A stretch of DNA of 36,262 bases from NCBI GenBank assembly GCA_016756835.1, contig JAESPE010000033.1, positions 1 through 36,262 of the forward strand, read 5' to 3'. Both the position numbers and the translations under genes were made by a program. This document shows positions 26,531-34,318 of this stretch, piece after piece (position 1 is the first letter of the stretch; each line of letters begins with the position of its first letter). Below the pieces are notes generated by a model. The model did no database searches, was not told the origin of the DNA, and was given only the letters and a program-made list of their open reading frames with translations. The stretch is from a gamma proteobacterium endosymbiont of Lamellibrachia anaximandri (lineage in GTDB: Bacteria; Pseudomonadota; Gammaproteobacteria; Chromatiales; Chromatiaceae).

Positions 26531-26553
26531 GCCCTAAATGGTACAGAGCACCT

Positions 26554-26892
26554 TCAATTCGATACAAACAGGTACACACCAAAAAGCCCCCAGGAGATTA
26601 ATAGCAATATCCAAGGCAGCCAGCTGCTTTTCTGCAGTGTAGAGGGCGGGATAGCTTCCGCCTGTGTGGGTTGCGGTGCTGCTGAAACCGTGGCTTTCTT
26701 CAGTTTTTTATCAAGCTCCCGCGCCTTGACCTTGTGTTGTTTCTTATAGAGATCAATGCCCTTCTGGATGCCTTGAGCAATCAGCTTGGTCTGCTCCTTG
26801 GTCTGTCCCGGTTTTTGCGTCCCGCGGGCAATCTTCATTGCTTCGTCCCTGGTTTCACCCGAAACCTGCGCTTTTTTGGAATATTTTGCCAT
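26554..26892 (-). CDS. DUF2956 family protein
   Basis: This 112-aa protein has a conserved basic N-terminus (SGETRDEAMKIARGTQKPGQ, KEQTKLIAQGIQKGI), a Lys-rich coiled-coil-like helix, a Pro/Ala/Gln linker and one C-terminal transmembrane helix (WLPWILLLISWGLFGVYLFV). It is therefore a tail-anchored inner-membrane protein. It matches the DUF2956 family of gammaproteobacteria, whose function is unknown. It starts 3 nt after the relA stop codon, so it is translated from the same transcript. Confidence 0.9.
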   Translation of the reverse strand: MAKYSKKAQVSGETRDEAMKIARGTQKPGQTKEQTKLIAQGIQKGIDLYKKQHKVKARELDKKLKKATVSAAPQPTQAEAIPPSTLQKSSWLPWILLLISWGLFGVYLFVSN

Positions 26893-26895
26893 AGA

Positions 26896-29088
26896 TCAAA
26901 CCACCCGTTTGACGTCCATCACGTCAGGCAGCTGCTCGACTTTGGTCAGCAGGCGACTGAGCTGTTCCATATCGTTCACTTCGACAGTGAATTGCATCGT
27001 GGCGGTATCGGCCTTGCGGTCGCTATGCGTTGTGACGCTGATGACATCAACCTCGTCGCTGGTGAAGATCGATGAGATATCACGCAGCAGTCCCTTACGG
27101 TCAGCCGCAAGGATACGGATATCGACCGGGTAGGTTGACTCTTCATGCTGATCACTCCAGCCTACCTCCACCAGACGCCCCAGTTCGTCCTCATCCATCG
27201 CGCGGACATTGGAGCAATTCCGCCGATGCACCGTCACGCCCCGGCCGCGGGTGATGTAACCAACAATGGAATCATAGGGGACCGGCTTGCAACAACGGGC
27301 CATGGTGGTCATCAGATCGTCGACCCCATCCACCACCACTTCGCCTTTGATCTGCGCTTTAGTGCGCGCCTTTTCCAGGGGCAGTCCGGTCTGCTCCTGC
27401 TGCTTTTCCCTTATCCCGGAACCGGCGACATGTACGGGTGACAGTTCACCACGACCGATGGCGGCATAGACATCGTCAATCTGTTTGAGATTGTGTCTCT
27501 CCGCGACTTCCTCCAGGTCGGGCTTTTCGATCACACTGAGACGGATGATCTCCCTGTCCAGGGCCGCGCGACCAAGCTCGACATAGTGCTCATAATCGAG
27601 GTGTTTGAACCACTGGCGCACCCGGCTTCGCGCCCGGCTGCTCTTCAGATAGCCGAGATGAGGATTGATCCAGTCCCGGCTGGGCGTGCAGTTCTTCGAG
27701 GTCAATACTTCAACGATTTCACCGCTCTTCAGGGGACGTGTGAGCTGCACAATGTGGCCATCCACCTTCGCTCCCTTGCATCTGTGCCCGATATCGGTGT
27801 GGACCGCATAGGCGAAGTCGAGCGGCGTCGATCCTTTCGGCAACTCGACCACCTTGCTCTGCGGCGTGAGGACATAGATGCGGGTCGCCTCCATCTCCGT
27901 ATCGATCTGCTCAAGATGATCACCATTGTCTTTCAGCTCCAGCCAGTGGCGCATCCAGACAACGCGCAGCTCGAAATCGGCATCATGTTTGGCGTTCTCC
28001 TTATAGCGCCAATGGGCTGCGACACCCAATTCCGAATGGTGATGCATATCCTGCGTGCGGATCTGTACCTCCAGCGTCTTGTCCTCAGGACCGATCACCG
28101 CAGTGTGAATGGATTGGTACATATTTGCCTTGGGGGTGGCGATGTAGTCATCGAATTCACCGGGGATGTGTTTCCAGAGCCCGTGCACGATACCAAGCAC
28201 CTCGTAACACTGGGCAATGTCACTTACCAACACCCGCACAGCCCGCAGGTCAAAGATCTGTTCGATATCCACCGCTTTGCGCTGCATCTTCCTCCAGATG
28301 GAGTAGATATGCTTGGGACGGCCGCTGATATCCGCCTCTATGCCCTGTTTGCGAAACTCCCCGTCGAGCAGTTCAATCACTTCGTTGATAAACCGTTCCC
28401 GGTCCTCGCGCCGTCCATCCAGTTGACTGGCCAGACGCTTGTAATCAACCGGATTGAGAAAACGCAGCGACAGGTCTTCCAACTCCCATTTGACCTGCCA
28501 GACGCCCAGCCGGTTGGCCAGTGGCGCATAGATGGCGCGGGTCTCCTGCGCCAGACGCAAACGGGTCTCTTCGGGAAGCTCACGGGCAATGCGCATCAGA
28601 TGCAACCGCTCGCCCACAACAATCAACACGACACGGACATCTTCCGCGATCCCCAGCAAGAGTCGCCGCAGGTTCTCTGCGTGCTCCGCCTCATCCACAT
28701 GTTTGGTTTCGGAGGATAGACCGGTCAGGGCGTCGATTCGGGTGAGGTCATCCACCATGATGGCAACGCTTTTACCAAAGCGCTCTTCCAGCTGCTCCAG
28801 AGTGATCGCTGAATCGGTCAGCGACCCAAGCAGTATCGCCGCCGCAAGGGTCTCGCGGTCGAGGCGCATGCCAAACAGAATCTCCGCCACCAACAGGCCA
28901 TGACGCAGCCGGGTCTCACCGGTGGGAAGAAAGACGTCGCCACCCGCTTCCAACGCCAATTCACAGGCGTCTCGCAGATAGTCGACATCCTCCCGGCTGC
29001 TCTCCTGCCCATACGCCTCCAGCCAGGCATCGATGCCCTGCTGATCAACAGACGTTCCTTCGGGCAGACTGGTGGTTACACTGACCAT
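26896..29088 (-). CDS. relA: (p)ppGpp synthetase RelA
   Basis: This 730-aa ribosome-associated enzyme makes (p)ppGpp from ATP and GTP/GDP when uncharged tRNA accumulates. The N-terminal domain aligns with the hydrolase fold but lacks the catalytic HD (LGSLTDS where HDVVED would be), as in monofunctional RelA. The synthetase domain shows GRPKHIYSIWRKM, FDLRAVRVLV, YIATPKANMYQSIHTAV and VEIQ-type VQIRTQDMHHHSELG. A TGS domain (YVLTPQSKVVELPKGSTPLD), a zinc-finger/CC-type region (CCKPVPYDSIVGYITRGRG ... HRRNC) and a C-terminal ACT domain follow. It lies 31 bp downstream of the DUF1015 gene and is coupled to DUF2956. The start ATG lacks an obvious Shine-Dalgarno. Confidence 0.96.
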   Translation of the reverse strand: MVSVTTSLPEGTSVDQQGIDAWLEAYGQESSREDVDYLRDACELALEAGGDVFLPTGETRLRHGLLVAEILFGMRLDRETLAAAILLGSLTDSAITLEQLEERFGKSVAIMVDDLTRIDALTGLSSETKHVDEAEHAENLRRLLLGIAEDVRVVLIVVGERLHLMRIARELPEETRLRLAQETRAIYAPLANRLGVWQVKWELEDLSLRFLNPVDYKRLASQLDGRREDRERFINEVIELLDGEFRKQGIEADISGRPKHIYSIWRKMQRKAVDIEQIFDLRAVRVLVSDIAQCYEVLGIVHGLWKHIPGEFDDYIATPKANMYQSIHTAVIGPEDKTLEVQIRTQDMHHHSELGVAAHWRYKENAKHDADFELRVVWMRHWLELKDNGDHLEQIDTEMEATRIYVLTPQSKVVELPKGSTPLDFAYAVHTDIGHRCKGAKVDGHIVQLTRPLKSGEIVEVLTSKNCTPSRDWINPHLGYLKSSRARSRVRQWFKHLDYEHYVELGRAALDREIIRLSVIEKPDLEEVAERHNLKQIDDVYAAIGRGELSPVHVAGSGIREKQQEQTGLPLEKARTKAQIKGEVVVDGVDDLMTTMARCCKPVPYDSIVGYITRGRGVTVHRRNCSNVRAMDEDELGRLVEVGWSDQHEESTYPVDIRILAADRKGLLRDISSIFTSDEVDVISVTTHSDRKADTATMQFTVEVNDMEQLSRLLTKVEQLPDVMDVKRVV

Positions 29089-29119
29089 TGGCGATTCACT
29101 GTGTTAGCGTCTGCTCACA

Positions 29120-30361
29120 CTAGTCGAGTACATGGCTCACAAGTCCATCCGCCAGCTTGGGCTCGAACCAGGTCGATTTGGGGGGCATCACCTCCCCCGC
29201 ATCGGCTACCGCCATCAGGTCTTCCATCCCGGTGGGAAAGAACGAAAACGCAACCTGCATCTCACCGCTGTCCACTCTTTTCTCCAGACCAGACAGACCG
29301 CGAATGCCGCCGACAAAGTCGATGCGGCTGTCACGGCGAGGATCAGAGATCCCAAGAATCGGATCGATCAGATTGTTGGCCAACAGACTCACGTCCAACC
29401 GACCCACCGGATCGTCGCTGGGAATACGCTCTCCACTCAGGCGCAGACGGTACCACTGCTTGTCCAGATACATGCCGAATTCGGCAGGCTGCGACGGCTT
29501 AACCGGTAAATCGCTGACCTCAACACTGAAGGCCTCACCGACCCGAGACAGAAAGGCTGCTGGGTCCAGCCCATTGAGATCCTTCACCACCCGGTTGTAG
29601 TCGAGGATCTGCATCTGATTGTGGGGAAAAATCACAGTCAGAAAGTAATTGTAGGACTCGTCGCCCGTATGGTTTGGATTGTCCGCCTTGCGAGTAGCAC
29701 CCACCCGGGAACCCGCCGCCGAGCGATGGTGTCCATCGGCCACGTAGAGGGCATCCATGGCATCGAAAGCATCGGTCAGCCTAGCGACTGTGGTCTTATC
29801 TGCCACCACCCAGATCTCATGCAGCACACCATCAGCGGCGGTGACTTCGATAACGGGTGCGGCGCTGCTTATCTCTGCAAGAGTGCTGTCGACAACGGTG
29901 GTACTGGGATAGACCAGAAACACCGGGCCGGTCTGAGCGTTGAGGGCATCGACCTGACGCACCCTGTCATCCTCTTTCGCAGGACGGGTGAATTCATGCT
30001 TTTTGATTCGATTGTTGTCGTAAGCCTCTACAGAGGCAACAGCCGCCAGCCCCGTCTGCACATGCTCACCCATGGTCAGCCGATAGACATAGAAACAGGG
30101 TTTTTCGTCCCGCACCAGTACGCCTTCATCCTCCATCTTCGCCAGATTTTCCGCCGCCTTGGCATAGACTTCTGGCGCATAAGGGTCAGTGCCTTCAGGC
30201 AGGTCAACCTCGGGGCGGGAGATATGCAGGAAACTCCAGGGACGGCCCACCACCATCTCGCGGGCTTCCGCTTCATTCATTACATCGTAAGGTGGGGCGG
30301 CCACATCGGCGGCTCGGCCAGCAGCGGGACGCAGCCCCGGAAACGCTCTGATCAACGGCAT
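29120..30361 (-). CDS. DUF1015 family protein (SerK-like fold)
   Basis: This 413-aa cytoplasmic protein matches DUF1015 over its whole length. It shows the N-terminal IRAFPGLRPAAG and AAPPYDVM, the central YRLTMGEHVQTGLAAVASV, ALYVADGHHRSAAGSRV (conserved DGHHR), YNYFLTVIFPHNQMQILDYN and GIRGLSGLEKRVDSGE near the end. Some members of this family are thought to be related to serine kinases of the SerK type, but no activity can be assigned here. AAGGA lies 7 nt before the ATG. It is the first gene of a minus-strand unit with relA and DUF2956, and its promoter region is shared with the plus-strand small-RNA locus. Confidence 0.9.
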   Translation of the reverse strand: MPLIRAFPGLRPAAGRAADVAAPPYDVMNEAEAREMVVGRPWSFLHISRPEVDLPEGTDPYAPEVYAKAAENLAKMEDEGVLVRDEKPCFYVYRLTMGEHVQTGLAAVASVEAYDNNRIKKHEFTRPAKEDDRVRQVDALNAQTGPVFLVYPSTTVVDSTLAEISSAAPVIEVTAADGVLHEIWVVADKTTVARLTDAFDAMDALYVADGHHRSAAGSRVGATRKADNPNHTGDESYNYFLTVIFPHNQMQILDYNRVVKDLNGLDPAAFLSRVGEAFSVEVSDLPVKPSQPAEFGMYLDKQWYRLRLSGERIPSDDPVGRLDVSLLANNLIDPILGISDPRRDSRIDFVGGIRGLSGLEKRVDSGEMQVAFSFFPTGMEDLMAVADAGEVMPPKSTWFEPKLADGLVSHVLD

Positions 30362-30473
30362 GTTGAGATCCTTAAAAAGTTCAGGTGGAGAGACGCTACG
30401 GCGTCAACAAAAAGTAAAACCCAAGGATTGTTTCAAATGCATGAGCCACAGATCAAGCACATTCCCTGATCCA

Positions 30474-30491
30474 TGTCAGATAATTCCTACA
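30474..30491. promoter_or_regulatory. GacA/UvrY-type upstream activating sequence
   Basis: The sequence TGTCAG-ATAATT-CCTACA matches the GacA box TGTAAG-N6-CTTACA at 10 of 12 positions, with exact N6 spacing. Its centre lies about 67 bp upstream of the probable start of the small RNA, the distance seen for rsmX/Y/Z promoters. It could also affect the divergent DUF1015-relA unit. Confidence 0.7.
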
Positions 30492-30548
30492 TAAACCCCG
30501 GAAATTTCCCGCAGATAAAATTCGTCTCAAGTGCCAATATTAAATTGT

Positions 30549-30668
30549 CGCCATAAGGACGTTATGGATGACATCAAGGCGCACGGATGCACCAGGGATT
30601 GAAACATTTGCCAACCAAGCAGGGCGACATCGCCCCGGCTCCCACGGATCAGGGAGCCGGGGTTTTTT
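30549..30668 (+). ncRNA. RsmZ/RsmY/CsrB-type regulatory RNA (CsrA/RsmA sponge)
   Basis: This predicted RNA of about 120 nt would bind and sequester the translational repressor CsrA/RsmA. It has six A-N-G-G-A motifs: AAGGA 30555, ATGGA 30564, ACGGA 30583, AGGGA 30594, ACGGA 30644 and AGGGA 30651. The first lies across the loop of a perfect hairpin (CCATAA-GGACG-TTATGG, 30551-30567). The third is in the loop of a short hairpin (GCA-CGGA-TGC). The fifth is in the loop of the terminator. A second inverted repeat (GGGCGA-CA-TCGCCC) precedes the terminator. Upstream are a GacA box and an AT-rich -10 (TATTAA at about 30538-30543). The start near 30549 is estimated from the -10. The length and layout equal those of RsmZ/RsmY. 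Confidence 0.75.
30633..30668 (+). terminator. Strong intrinsic terminator of the small RNA
   Basis: A perfect 11-bp stem (CCCCGGCTCCC / GGGAGCCGGGG) with loop ACGGATCA is followed by TTTTTT. It points in the plus direction, although both neighbouring genes are on the minus strand, so it must serve a plus-strand transcript. The folK stop codon falls in its loop and stem on the other strand. Confidence 0.93.
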
Positions 30669-31182
30669 CTTTTCCGCCTGCCGGCTGGCCATCCACAGGC
30701 CAGAGACGCTGATCGGCGTCATCGAAAACATCCCAAAGCGCCTGGTAAGTTTTTCCAGTCTGGGGATGCATCTCTCCCCCCGCGACCTCAGACAGCGGCA
30801 GCAGAACAAAAGCGTAACGGGTAATTTCATCCCTCGGCAGCTGCAGTTTTGGTGTATCTATCACCTGATCTCCATAGGTCAACAGGTCAATATCCAGGGT
30901 TCTGGGGGTATATTTGTCTCCCGAGCGCACCCGGCCATTGGCATCTTCGATCCCCCGCAGCCGCTGGGCCAGCGTTTCAACAGGCAAACCGGTTTCAATC
31001 CCCACCACCAGATTGTAAAAACTGTCTCCATCAAAACCGACAGCCTCACTCTCATAGATGCGGGAGACCACCAACTCGCCAAACTGAGCCTTCAGATCGT
31101 GCAGTGCCTGAGTGATATGGCGCTGTCTGTCGATATTGCTGCCCAGGCTCAACCAGACTCTGACCACTGCAGACTCAGTCAC
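30649..31182 (-). CDS. folK: 2-amino-4-hydroxy-6-hydroxymethyldihydropteridine pyrophosphokinase
   Basis: This folate-biosynthesis kinase transfers pyrophosphate from ATP to 6-hydroxymethyl-7,8-dihydropterin. Features are WLSLGSNIDRQRHI at the N-terminus, YESEAVGFDGDSFYNLVV, the HPPK signature region TPRTLDIDLLTYGD with metal-binding Asp residues, and LPRDEITRYAFVLLPLSE. I chose the GTG at 31182, which overlaps the folB stop by 8 bp. Alternatives are an ATG at 31212 and a GTG at 31224, which would add Ser-rich residues foreign to the family. The 3' end runs into the oppositely oriented small-RNA terminator. It forms an operon with folB, the preceding step in the pathway. Confidence 0.94.
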   Translation of the reverse strand: MTESAVVRVWLSLGSNIDRQRHITQALHDLKAQFGELVVSRIYESEAVGFDGDSFYNLVVGIETGLPVETLAQRLRGIEDANGRVRSGDKYTPRTLDIDLLTYGDQVIDTPKLQLPRDEITRYAFVLLPLSEVAGGEMHPQTGKTYQALWDVFDDADQRLWPVDGQPAGGKEKTPAP

Positions 31183-31531
31183 GACTGCCCCGCTCGATGA
31201 TGACTCCGACATCCCGTGCGGCACTTACCGCACCAATCTTGTTCATGGTCAACCGCACCCAGGGCACTTCGAACTCGTCAAGCACGATGTCCGCACAGCG
31301 CTCCGCCAACGTCTCCACCAACTGGAACTCACTCCCCTCCACGAACTGAATCAGCCTCTTGGAGACCGCCTTGTAATCCAGGGTATCGTCGATATGGTCG
31401 CTCTCTGCTGCACGGGCTATGTCCGCTCCCATTTCGAGATCGATCACCACCGGCTGCCTGATCTCCCGCTCCCAGTCGTAGATGCCGATTACCGTCTCGA
31501 CGCGGAGATTTCTGATGAAGACAATATCCAT
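31175..31531 (-). CDS. folB: Dihydroneopterin aldolase
   Basis: This 118-aa enzyme converts 7,8-dihydroneopterin to 6-hydroxymethyl-7,8-dihydropterin and glycolaldehyde in folate synthesis. Typical segments are DIVFIRNLRVETVIGIYDWE at the start, QPVVIDLEMGADI, DDTLDYKAVSKRL, FQLVETLAERCADIVL (catalytic Glu region) and VRLTMNKIGAVSAARDVGV at the end. The length is normal. It overlaps folK, which uses its product. It is divergent from plsY. Confidence 0.95.
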   Translation of the reverse strand: MDIVFIRNLRVETVIGIYDWEREIRQPVVIDLEMGADIARAAESDHIDDTLDYKAVSKRLIQFVEGSEFQLVETLAERCADIVLDEFEVPWVRLTMNKIGAVSAARDVGVIIERGSRD

Positions 31532-31661
31532 AGTTTTTCGTTATTGCTTAGCTATTGAGATATGACATGTTAGAGATCCGGTGGAGAAAATCCAATCCGG
31601 TGAGCACCTTCTTTATTCAGCAGGTATTGACCTTGTAGTGGCTTAGGGTTCCAATTCACCT

Positions 31662-32249
31662 ATGATCATTGAAATACTGCTTGTGCTCGGCGCCTACCTG
31701 TTGGGCTCCATCTCCAGCGCCATCATCGTCTGCAAATTGATGAGGCTACCCGATCCCCGCACCCAGGGCTCCAACAATCCCGGTGCCACCAACGTGCTGC
31801 GAATCGGCGGCAAAAAAGCGGCGGCAATCACTTTGCTGGGTGACATGCTGAAAGGGCTGATCCCGATGCTGATCGCCCATCTGTTCACCGATTCACCACT
31901 GATCCTCGCCCTCACCGCCATGGCGGCCTTCCTCGGTCATCTCTATCCGCTGTTTTTCGGCTTTCAGGGAGGCAAGGGTGTGGCGACTGCGCTGGGTGTG
32001 CAGTTCGGCCTGCACTGGGCAGTCGGTGGCTCAGTGGCACTGGTTTGGCTCTTCATGGCCAAGGGGCTGAACATCTCCTCCCTGGCCGCCCTCGTCTCCA
32101 TGGCCCTGGCGCCGGTTTTCGTCTGGTACTTCTGGCCTGCACCGGAACTGATCGCTATGCAGGTCGTGATGAGCATTATTCTGTTCTGGCGTCACCGCAG
32201 CAATATCCGCAATCTTCTGCGGGGGGAGGAGGGGAAGGTTAAAGGTTAA
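31662..32249 (+). CDS. plsY: Acyl-phosphate:glycerol-3-phosphate acyltransferase PlsY
   Basis: This 195-aa inner-membrane enzyme with about five helices acylates glycerol-3-phosphate from acyl-phosphate, the first step of phospholipid synthesis in the PlsX/PlsY route. The three conserved loops are present: LLGSISSAIIVCKLM, the phosphate-binding GSNNPGATNVLRIGGKKAA and LFFGFQGGKGVATALGV. The C-terminal helix ends in ILFWRHRSNIRNLLRGEE, the third motif. It is followed by a small perfect hairpin (32255-32273), a possible weak terminator. It is divergent from folB, as in many gammaproteobacteria (the ygiH-folB pair). Confidence 0.96.
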   Translation: MIIEILLVLGAYLLGSISSAIIVCKLMRLPDPRTQGSNNPGATNVLRIGGKKAAAITLLGDMLKGLIPMLIAHLFTDSPLILALTAMAAFLGHLYPLFFGFQGGKGVATALGVQFGLHWAVGGSVALVWLFMAKGLNISSLAALVSMALAPVFVWYFWPAPELIAMQVVMSIILFWRHRSNIRNLLRGEEGKVKG

Positions 32250-32254
32250 AGGCT

Positions 32255-32273
32255 GGCAAATCTACGATTTGCC
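32255..32273 (+). terminator. Hairpin after plsY
   Basis: The perfect 8-bp arms GGCAAATC and GATTTGCC have a TAC loop and lie 5 bp after the plsY stop. No T run follows (CGATTCTTGAG), so it is a weak terminator or an mRNA-stabilising hairpin. GGTTAAAGGTTAAAGG lies just before it. Confidence 0.4.
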
Positions 32274-32356
32274 CGATTCTTGAGTCAAACCAGGTTCACC
32301 CCGTCAGTCTCCAACAGCATTCGCGACAGCGTTCGGCTAATCCAGTGGCACGGCCT

Positions 32357-32398
32357 CCTTTGGCCTTTCACCTTTCACCTTTCGCCTTTCGCCTTCCT
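32357..32398. repeat. Heptamer tandem repeat (CCTTTCR)
   Basis: Six consecutive 7-bp units are present: CCTTTGG, CCTTTCA, CCTTTCA, CCTTTCG, CCTTTCG, CCTTCCT. They lie immediately beyond the tsaD stop codon. A related GGTTAAA doublet sits at the other end of this gap, after plsY. The array is non-coding on both strands. Confidence 0.8.
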
Positions 32399-32399
32399 C

Positions 32400-33431
32400 T
32401 TAAACCGCCTCCAAACTTTCCATCTTCCAGCGGGGATTGGCGGAAAACCGCAACGGCTCGCTCTGCCCTGCCCGCAGACGCTGCCAACCCGCGTAGGCGA
32501 TCATCGCCCCGTTGTCGGTGCAGAATTCCGGTCGCGGGTAGTAAGCGCGTCCGTCCTCCTTCACCATCATCTCACCAATGCATTCACGCAAACGGCGATT
32601 GGCACTCACACCGCCCGCCATTACCAGGGTCTTGACGCCGGTCTGCCTTACCGCACGGCGACACTTGATCATCAGGGTATCCACCACTGCATCCTCGAAG
32701 GCCCGGGCAATATCCGCCAGGGTCTGCCGGGGCAGCGGATCACCTTCCTCCCGCTTGGCCGCCTGCTGGGTATTGAGGGCGAAGGTCTTGAGTCCACTGA
32801 AACTGAAATCCAGCCCGGGACGATCTGTCATCGGACGCGGGAAACGGTAGCGTTTGGGATCGCCATCCTGCGCCAGCTTCGCCAGTTCGGGCCCACCGGG
32901 ATAGGGCAGCTCCAGCAGTTTAGCCGTCTTGTCGAACGCCTCTCCCGCCGCATCATCCAGCGACTCCCCCAAAAGCTGGTATCTGCCGATCCCATCCACT
33001 TTAACCAGCTGGGTATGCCCACCAGAGACCAGCATGGCGATAAAAGGGAAGCCGGGCGGATCCGCCTCCAGCATCGGCGCCAACAGATGCCCCTCCATGT
33101 GGTGCACACCCACCGCCGGCACCTGCCAGGCCCAGGCTAGACTGCGCCCGATCGCACTGCCCACCAGCAAGGCCCCCACCAGACCGGGGCCAGCCGTGTA
33201 GGCAACGCCATCGATGGACTCGCTGCTGATCTGCGCCTGATGAAAAACTTCCCGAATCAGCGGCAAAGCCTTGCGCACATGATCCCGCGAGGCCAGCTCC
33301 GGCACCACTCCACCGTATTCGGCATGGATTTCGATCTGACTGTGCAGCGCATGGGCCAGCAGGCCGCCTTTGCTGTCATAGACAGCCACACCTGTCTCAT
33401 CACAAGAGGTCTCTATTCCCAAAACCCGCAT
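32400..33431 (-). CDS. tsaD: tRNA N6-threonylcarbamoyladenosine transferase TsaD
   Basis: This is a 343-aa cytoplasmic ASKHA-fold protein that, with TsaB and TsaE, transfers threonylcarbamoyl to A37 of ANN-decoding tRNAs. [19 protein letters not shown] starts the protein. The metal-binding [17 protein letters not shown], and the late [14 protein letters not shown] and [19 protein letters not shown] are all present. I chose the ATG at 33431, since the family begins MRVLGIETS; an ATG six codons earlier lacks a Shine-Dalgarno. It is divergent from rpsU, the classical arrangement in gammaproteobacteria. Confidence 0.97.
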   Translation of the reverse strand: MRVLGIETSCDETGVAVYDSKGGLLAHALHSQIEIHAEYGGVVPELASRDHVRKALPLIREVFHQAQISSESIDGVAYTAGPGLVGALLVGSAIGRSLAWAWQVPAVGVHHMEGHLLAPMLEADPPGFPFIAMLVSGGHTQLVKVDGIGRYQLLGESLDDAAGEAFDKTAKLLELPYPGGPELAKLAQDGDPKRYRFPRPMTDRPGLDFSFSGLKTFALNTQQAAKREEGDPLPRQTLADIARAFEDAVVDTLMIKCRRAVRQTGVKTLVMAGGVSANRRLRECIGEMMVKEDGRAYYPRPEFCTDNGAMIAYAGWQRLRAGQSEPLRFSANPRWKMESLEAV

Positions 33432-33468
33432 ATTCTGTCGTTTCCCCATAGAGCATGTACGATTAACT

Positions 33469-33497
33469 TTGCAAAACCCGGCATCTGTGCGTAAAAT
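33469..33497 (+). promoter_or_regulatory. Sigma70-type promoter of rpsU-yqeY-dnaG
   Basis: TTGCAA and TAAAAT are separated by exactly 17 bp, 54 bp before the rpsU start codon and inside the divergent tsaD-rpsU gap. Both hexamers match consensus at four or five positions. Confidence 0.65.
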
Positions 33498-33550
33498 CCG
33501 CGCCTTTCACCGTTTGCAAAGCTTAACAGAGTCCTAGGAAGCACACACAG

Positions 33551-33766
33551 ATGCCCAACGTACGCGTCAAAGAGAACGAACCTTTTGAAGTTGCCATGCG
33601 CCGTTTCAAGCGCTCCTGCGAGAAGGCCGGCGTCCTCGCCGAAGTCCGTCGCCGCGAGTTCTACGAAAAACCCACTTGGGAGCGCAAGCGCAAGGCAGCA
33701 GCAGCAGTCAAGCGCCACCTGAAGAAGGTCTCGCGCGAGAACCGTCGCTGGGAACGCCAGTACTGA
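33551..33766 (+). CDS. rpsU: 30S ribosomal protein S21
   Basis: This 71-aa, strongly basic protein matches bS21 along its whole length: [55 protein letters not shown]. It binds near the anti-Shine-Dalgarno region of 16S rRNA and aids initiation. It is the first gene of the macromolecular synthesis operon with yqeY and dnaG. AGGAAG lies about 10 nt upstream of the ATG. Confidence 0.98.
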   Translation: MPNVRVKENEPFEVAMRRFKRSCEKAGVLAEVRRREFYEKPTWERKRKAAAAVKRHLKKVSRENRRWERQY

Positions 33767-33791
33767 TCCTACCTGACCGGCGCTTTCAGCA

Positions 33792-34235
33792 ATGTTGAAA
33801 CAACGGATTCTGGATGATGTAAAGACCGCCATGAAGGCGAAGGACAAGCCCCGGCTTGGCACCCTTCGCCTGATCACTGCGGCGATCAAGCAGCGCGAAG
33901 TCGACGAGCGCATCGAGCTTGACGACGCACAGGTGCTGACCATCCTGGACAAGATGATCAAACAGCGCCGGGATTCGATCAGTCAGTATGAAAAGGCTGG
34001 ACGCGCCGAGCTGGCCGACCAGGAACAGCGCGAAATCGAAGTCATTCAGGACTATCTGCCGGAGGGCCTGAGCGACGCAGAGATTGCCACAATGATCGAC
34101 GAGGCCATCAGCGCCACAGGCGCCGGCGCCATGCAGGACATGGGCAAGGTGATGGGTCAATTGAAGCCAAAAATGCAGGGCCGCGCTGACATGGGCAAGG
34201 TCAGCGGACTGGTAAAGCAGAAACTGTCAGGCTGA
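33792..34235 (+). CDS. GatB/YqeY domain-containing protein
   Basis: This 147-aa cytoplasmic protein has the YqeY fold, related to the C-terminal tRNA-binding domain of GatB. Features are the N-terminal LKQRILDDVKTAMKAKDKPR, the middle KQRRDSISQYEKAGRAELAD, EIEVIQDYLPEGLSDAEI and GKVMGQLKPKMQGRADMGKV near the end. It is inserted between rpsU and dnaG, as is usual in many gammaproteobacteria. Its role is not established; tRNA binding is inferred from the GatB relation. Confidence 0.94.
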   Translation: MLKQRILDDVKTAMKAKDKPRLGTLRLITAAIKQREVDERIELDDAQVLTILDKMIKQRRDSISQYEKAGRAELADQEQREIEVIQDYLPEGLSDAEIATMIDEAISATGAGAMQDMGKVMGQLKPKMQGRADMGKVSGLVKQKLSG

Positions 34236-34318
34236 CAGACCACGTTCAAACCTTCCACCGGCAACACCACTTTCCGCTATCCTTAGCGAAACCCAGTTGC
34301 TGAGCGCCGCCAGACATC

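Noticed and set aside
27493-28719. A long plus-strand open frame (about 408 codons) opposite relA
   Set aside because: It lies entirely antisense to relA, whose domains are intact. The translated sequence has no recognisable domain and a composition typical of a shadow frame.
30564-30602. A 12-codon ORF (MDDIKAHGCTRD) with a Shine-Dalgarno-like AAGGA, as an attenuation leader peptide
   Set aside because: AAGGA is one of six A-N-G-G-A motifs and is in a hairpin loop. No plus-strand gene follows the terminator, so attenuation has no target. The Rsm-type RNA explains more.
30568-31200. Plus-strand frame through the terminator and opposite folK
   Set aside because: It crosses a strong intrinsic terminator and is antisense to an intact folK.
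33450-33550. A tRNA or other stable RNA in the tsaD-rpsU gap
   Set aside because: No cloverleaf or terminator is visible. A sigma70-type promoter and leader for rpsU explain the gap.
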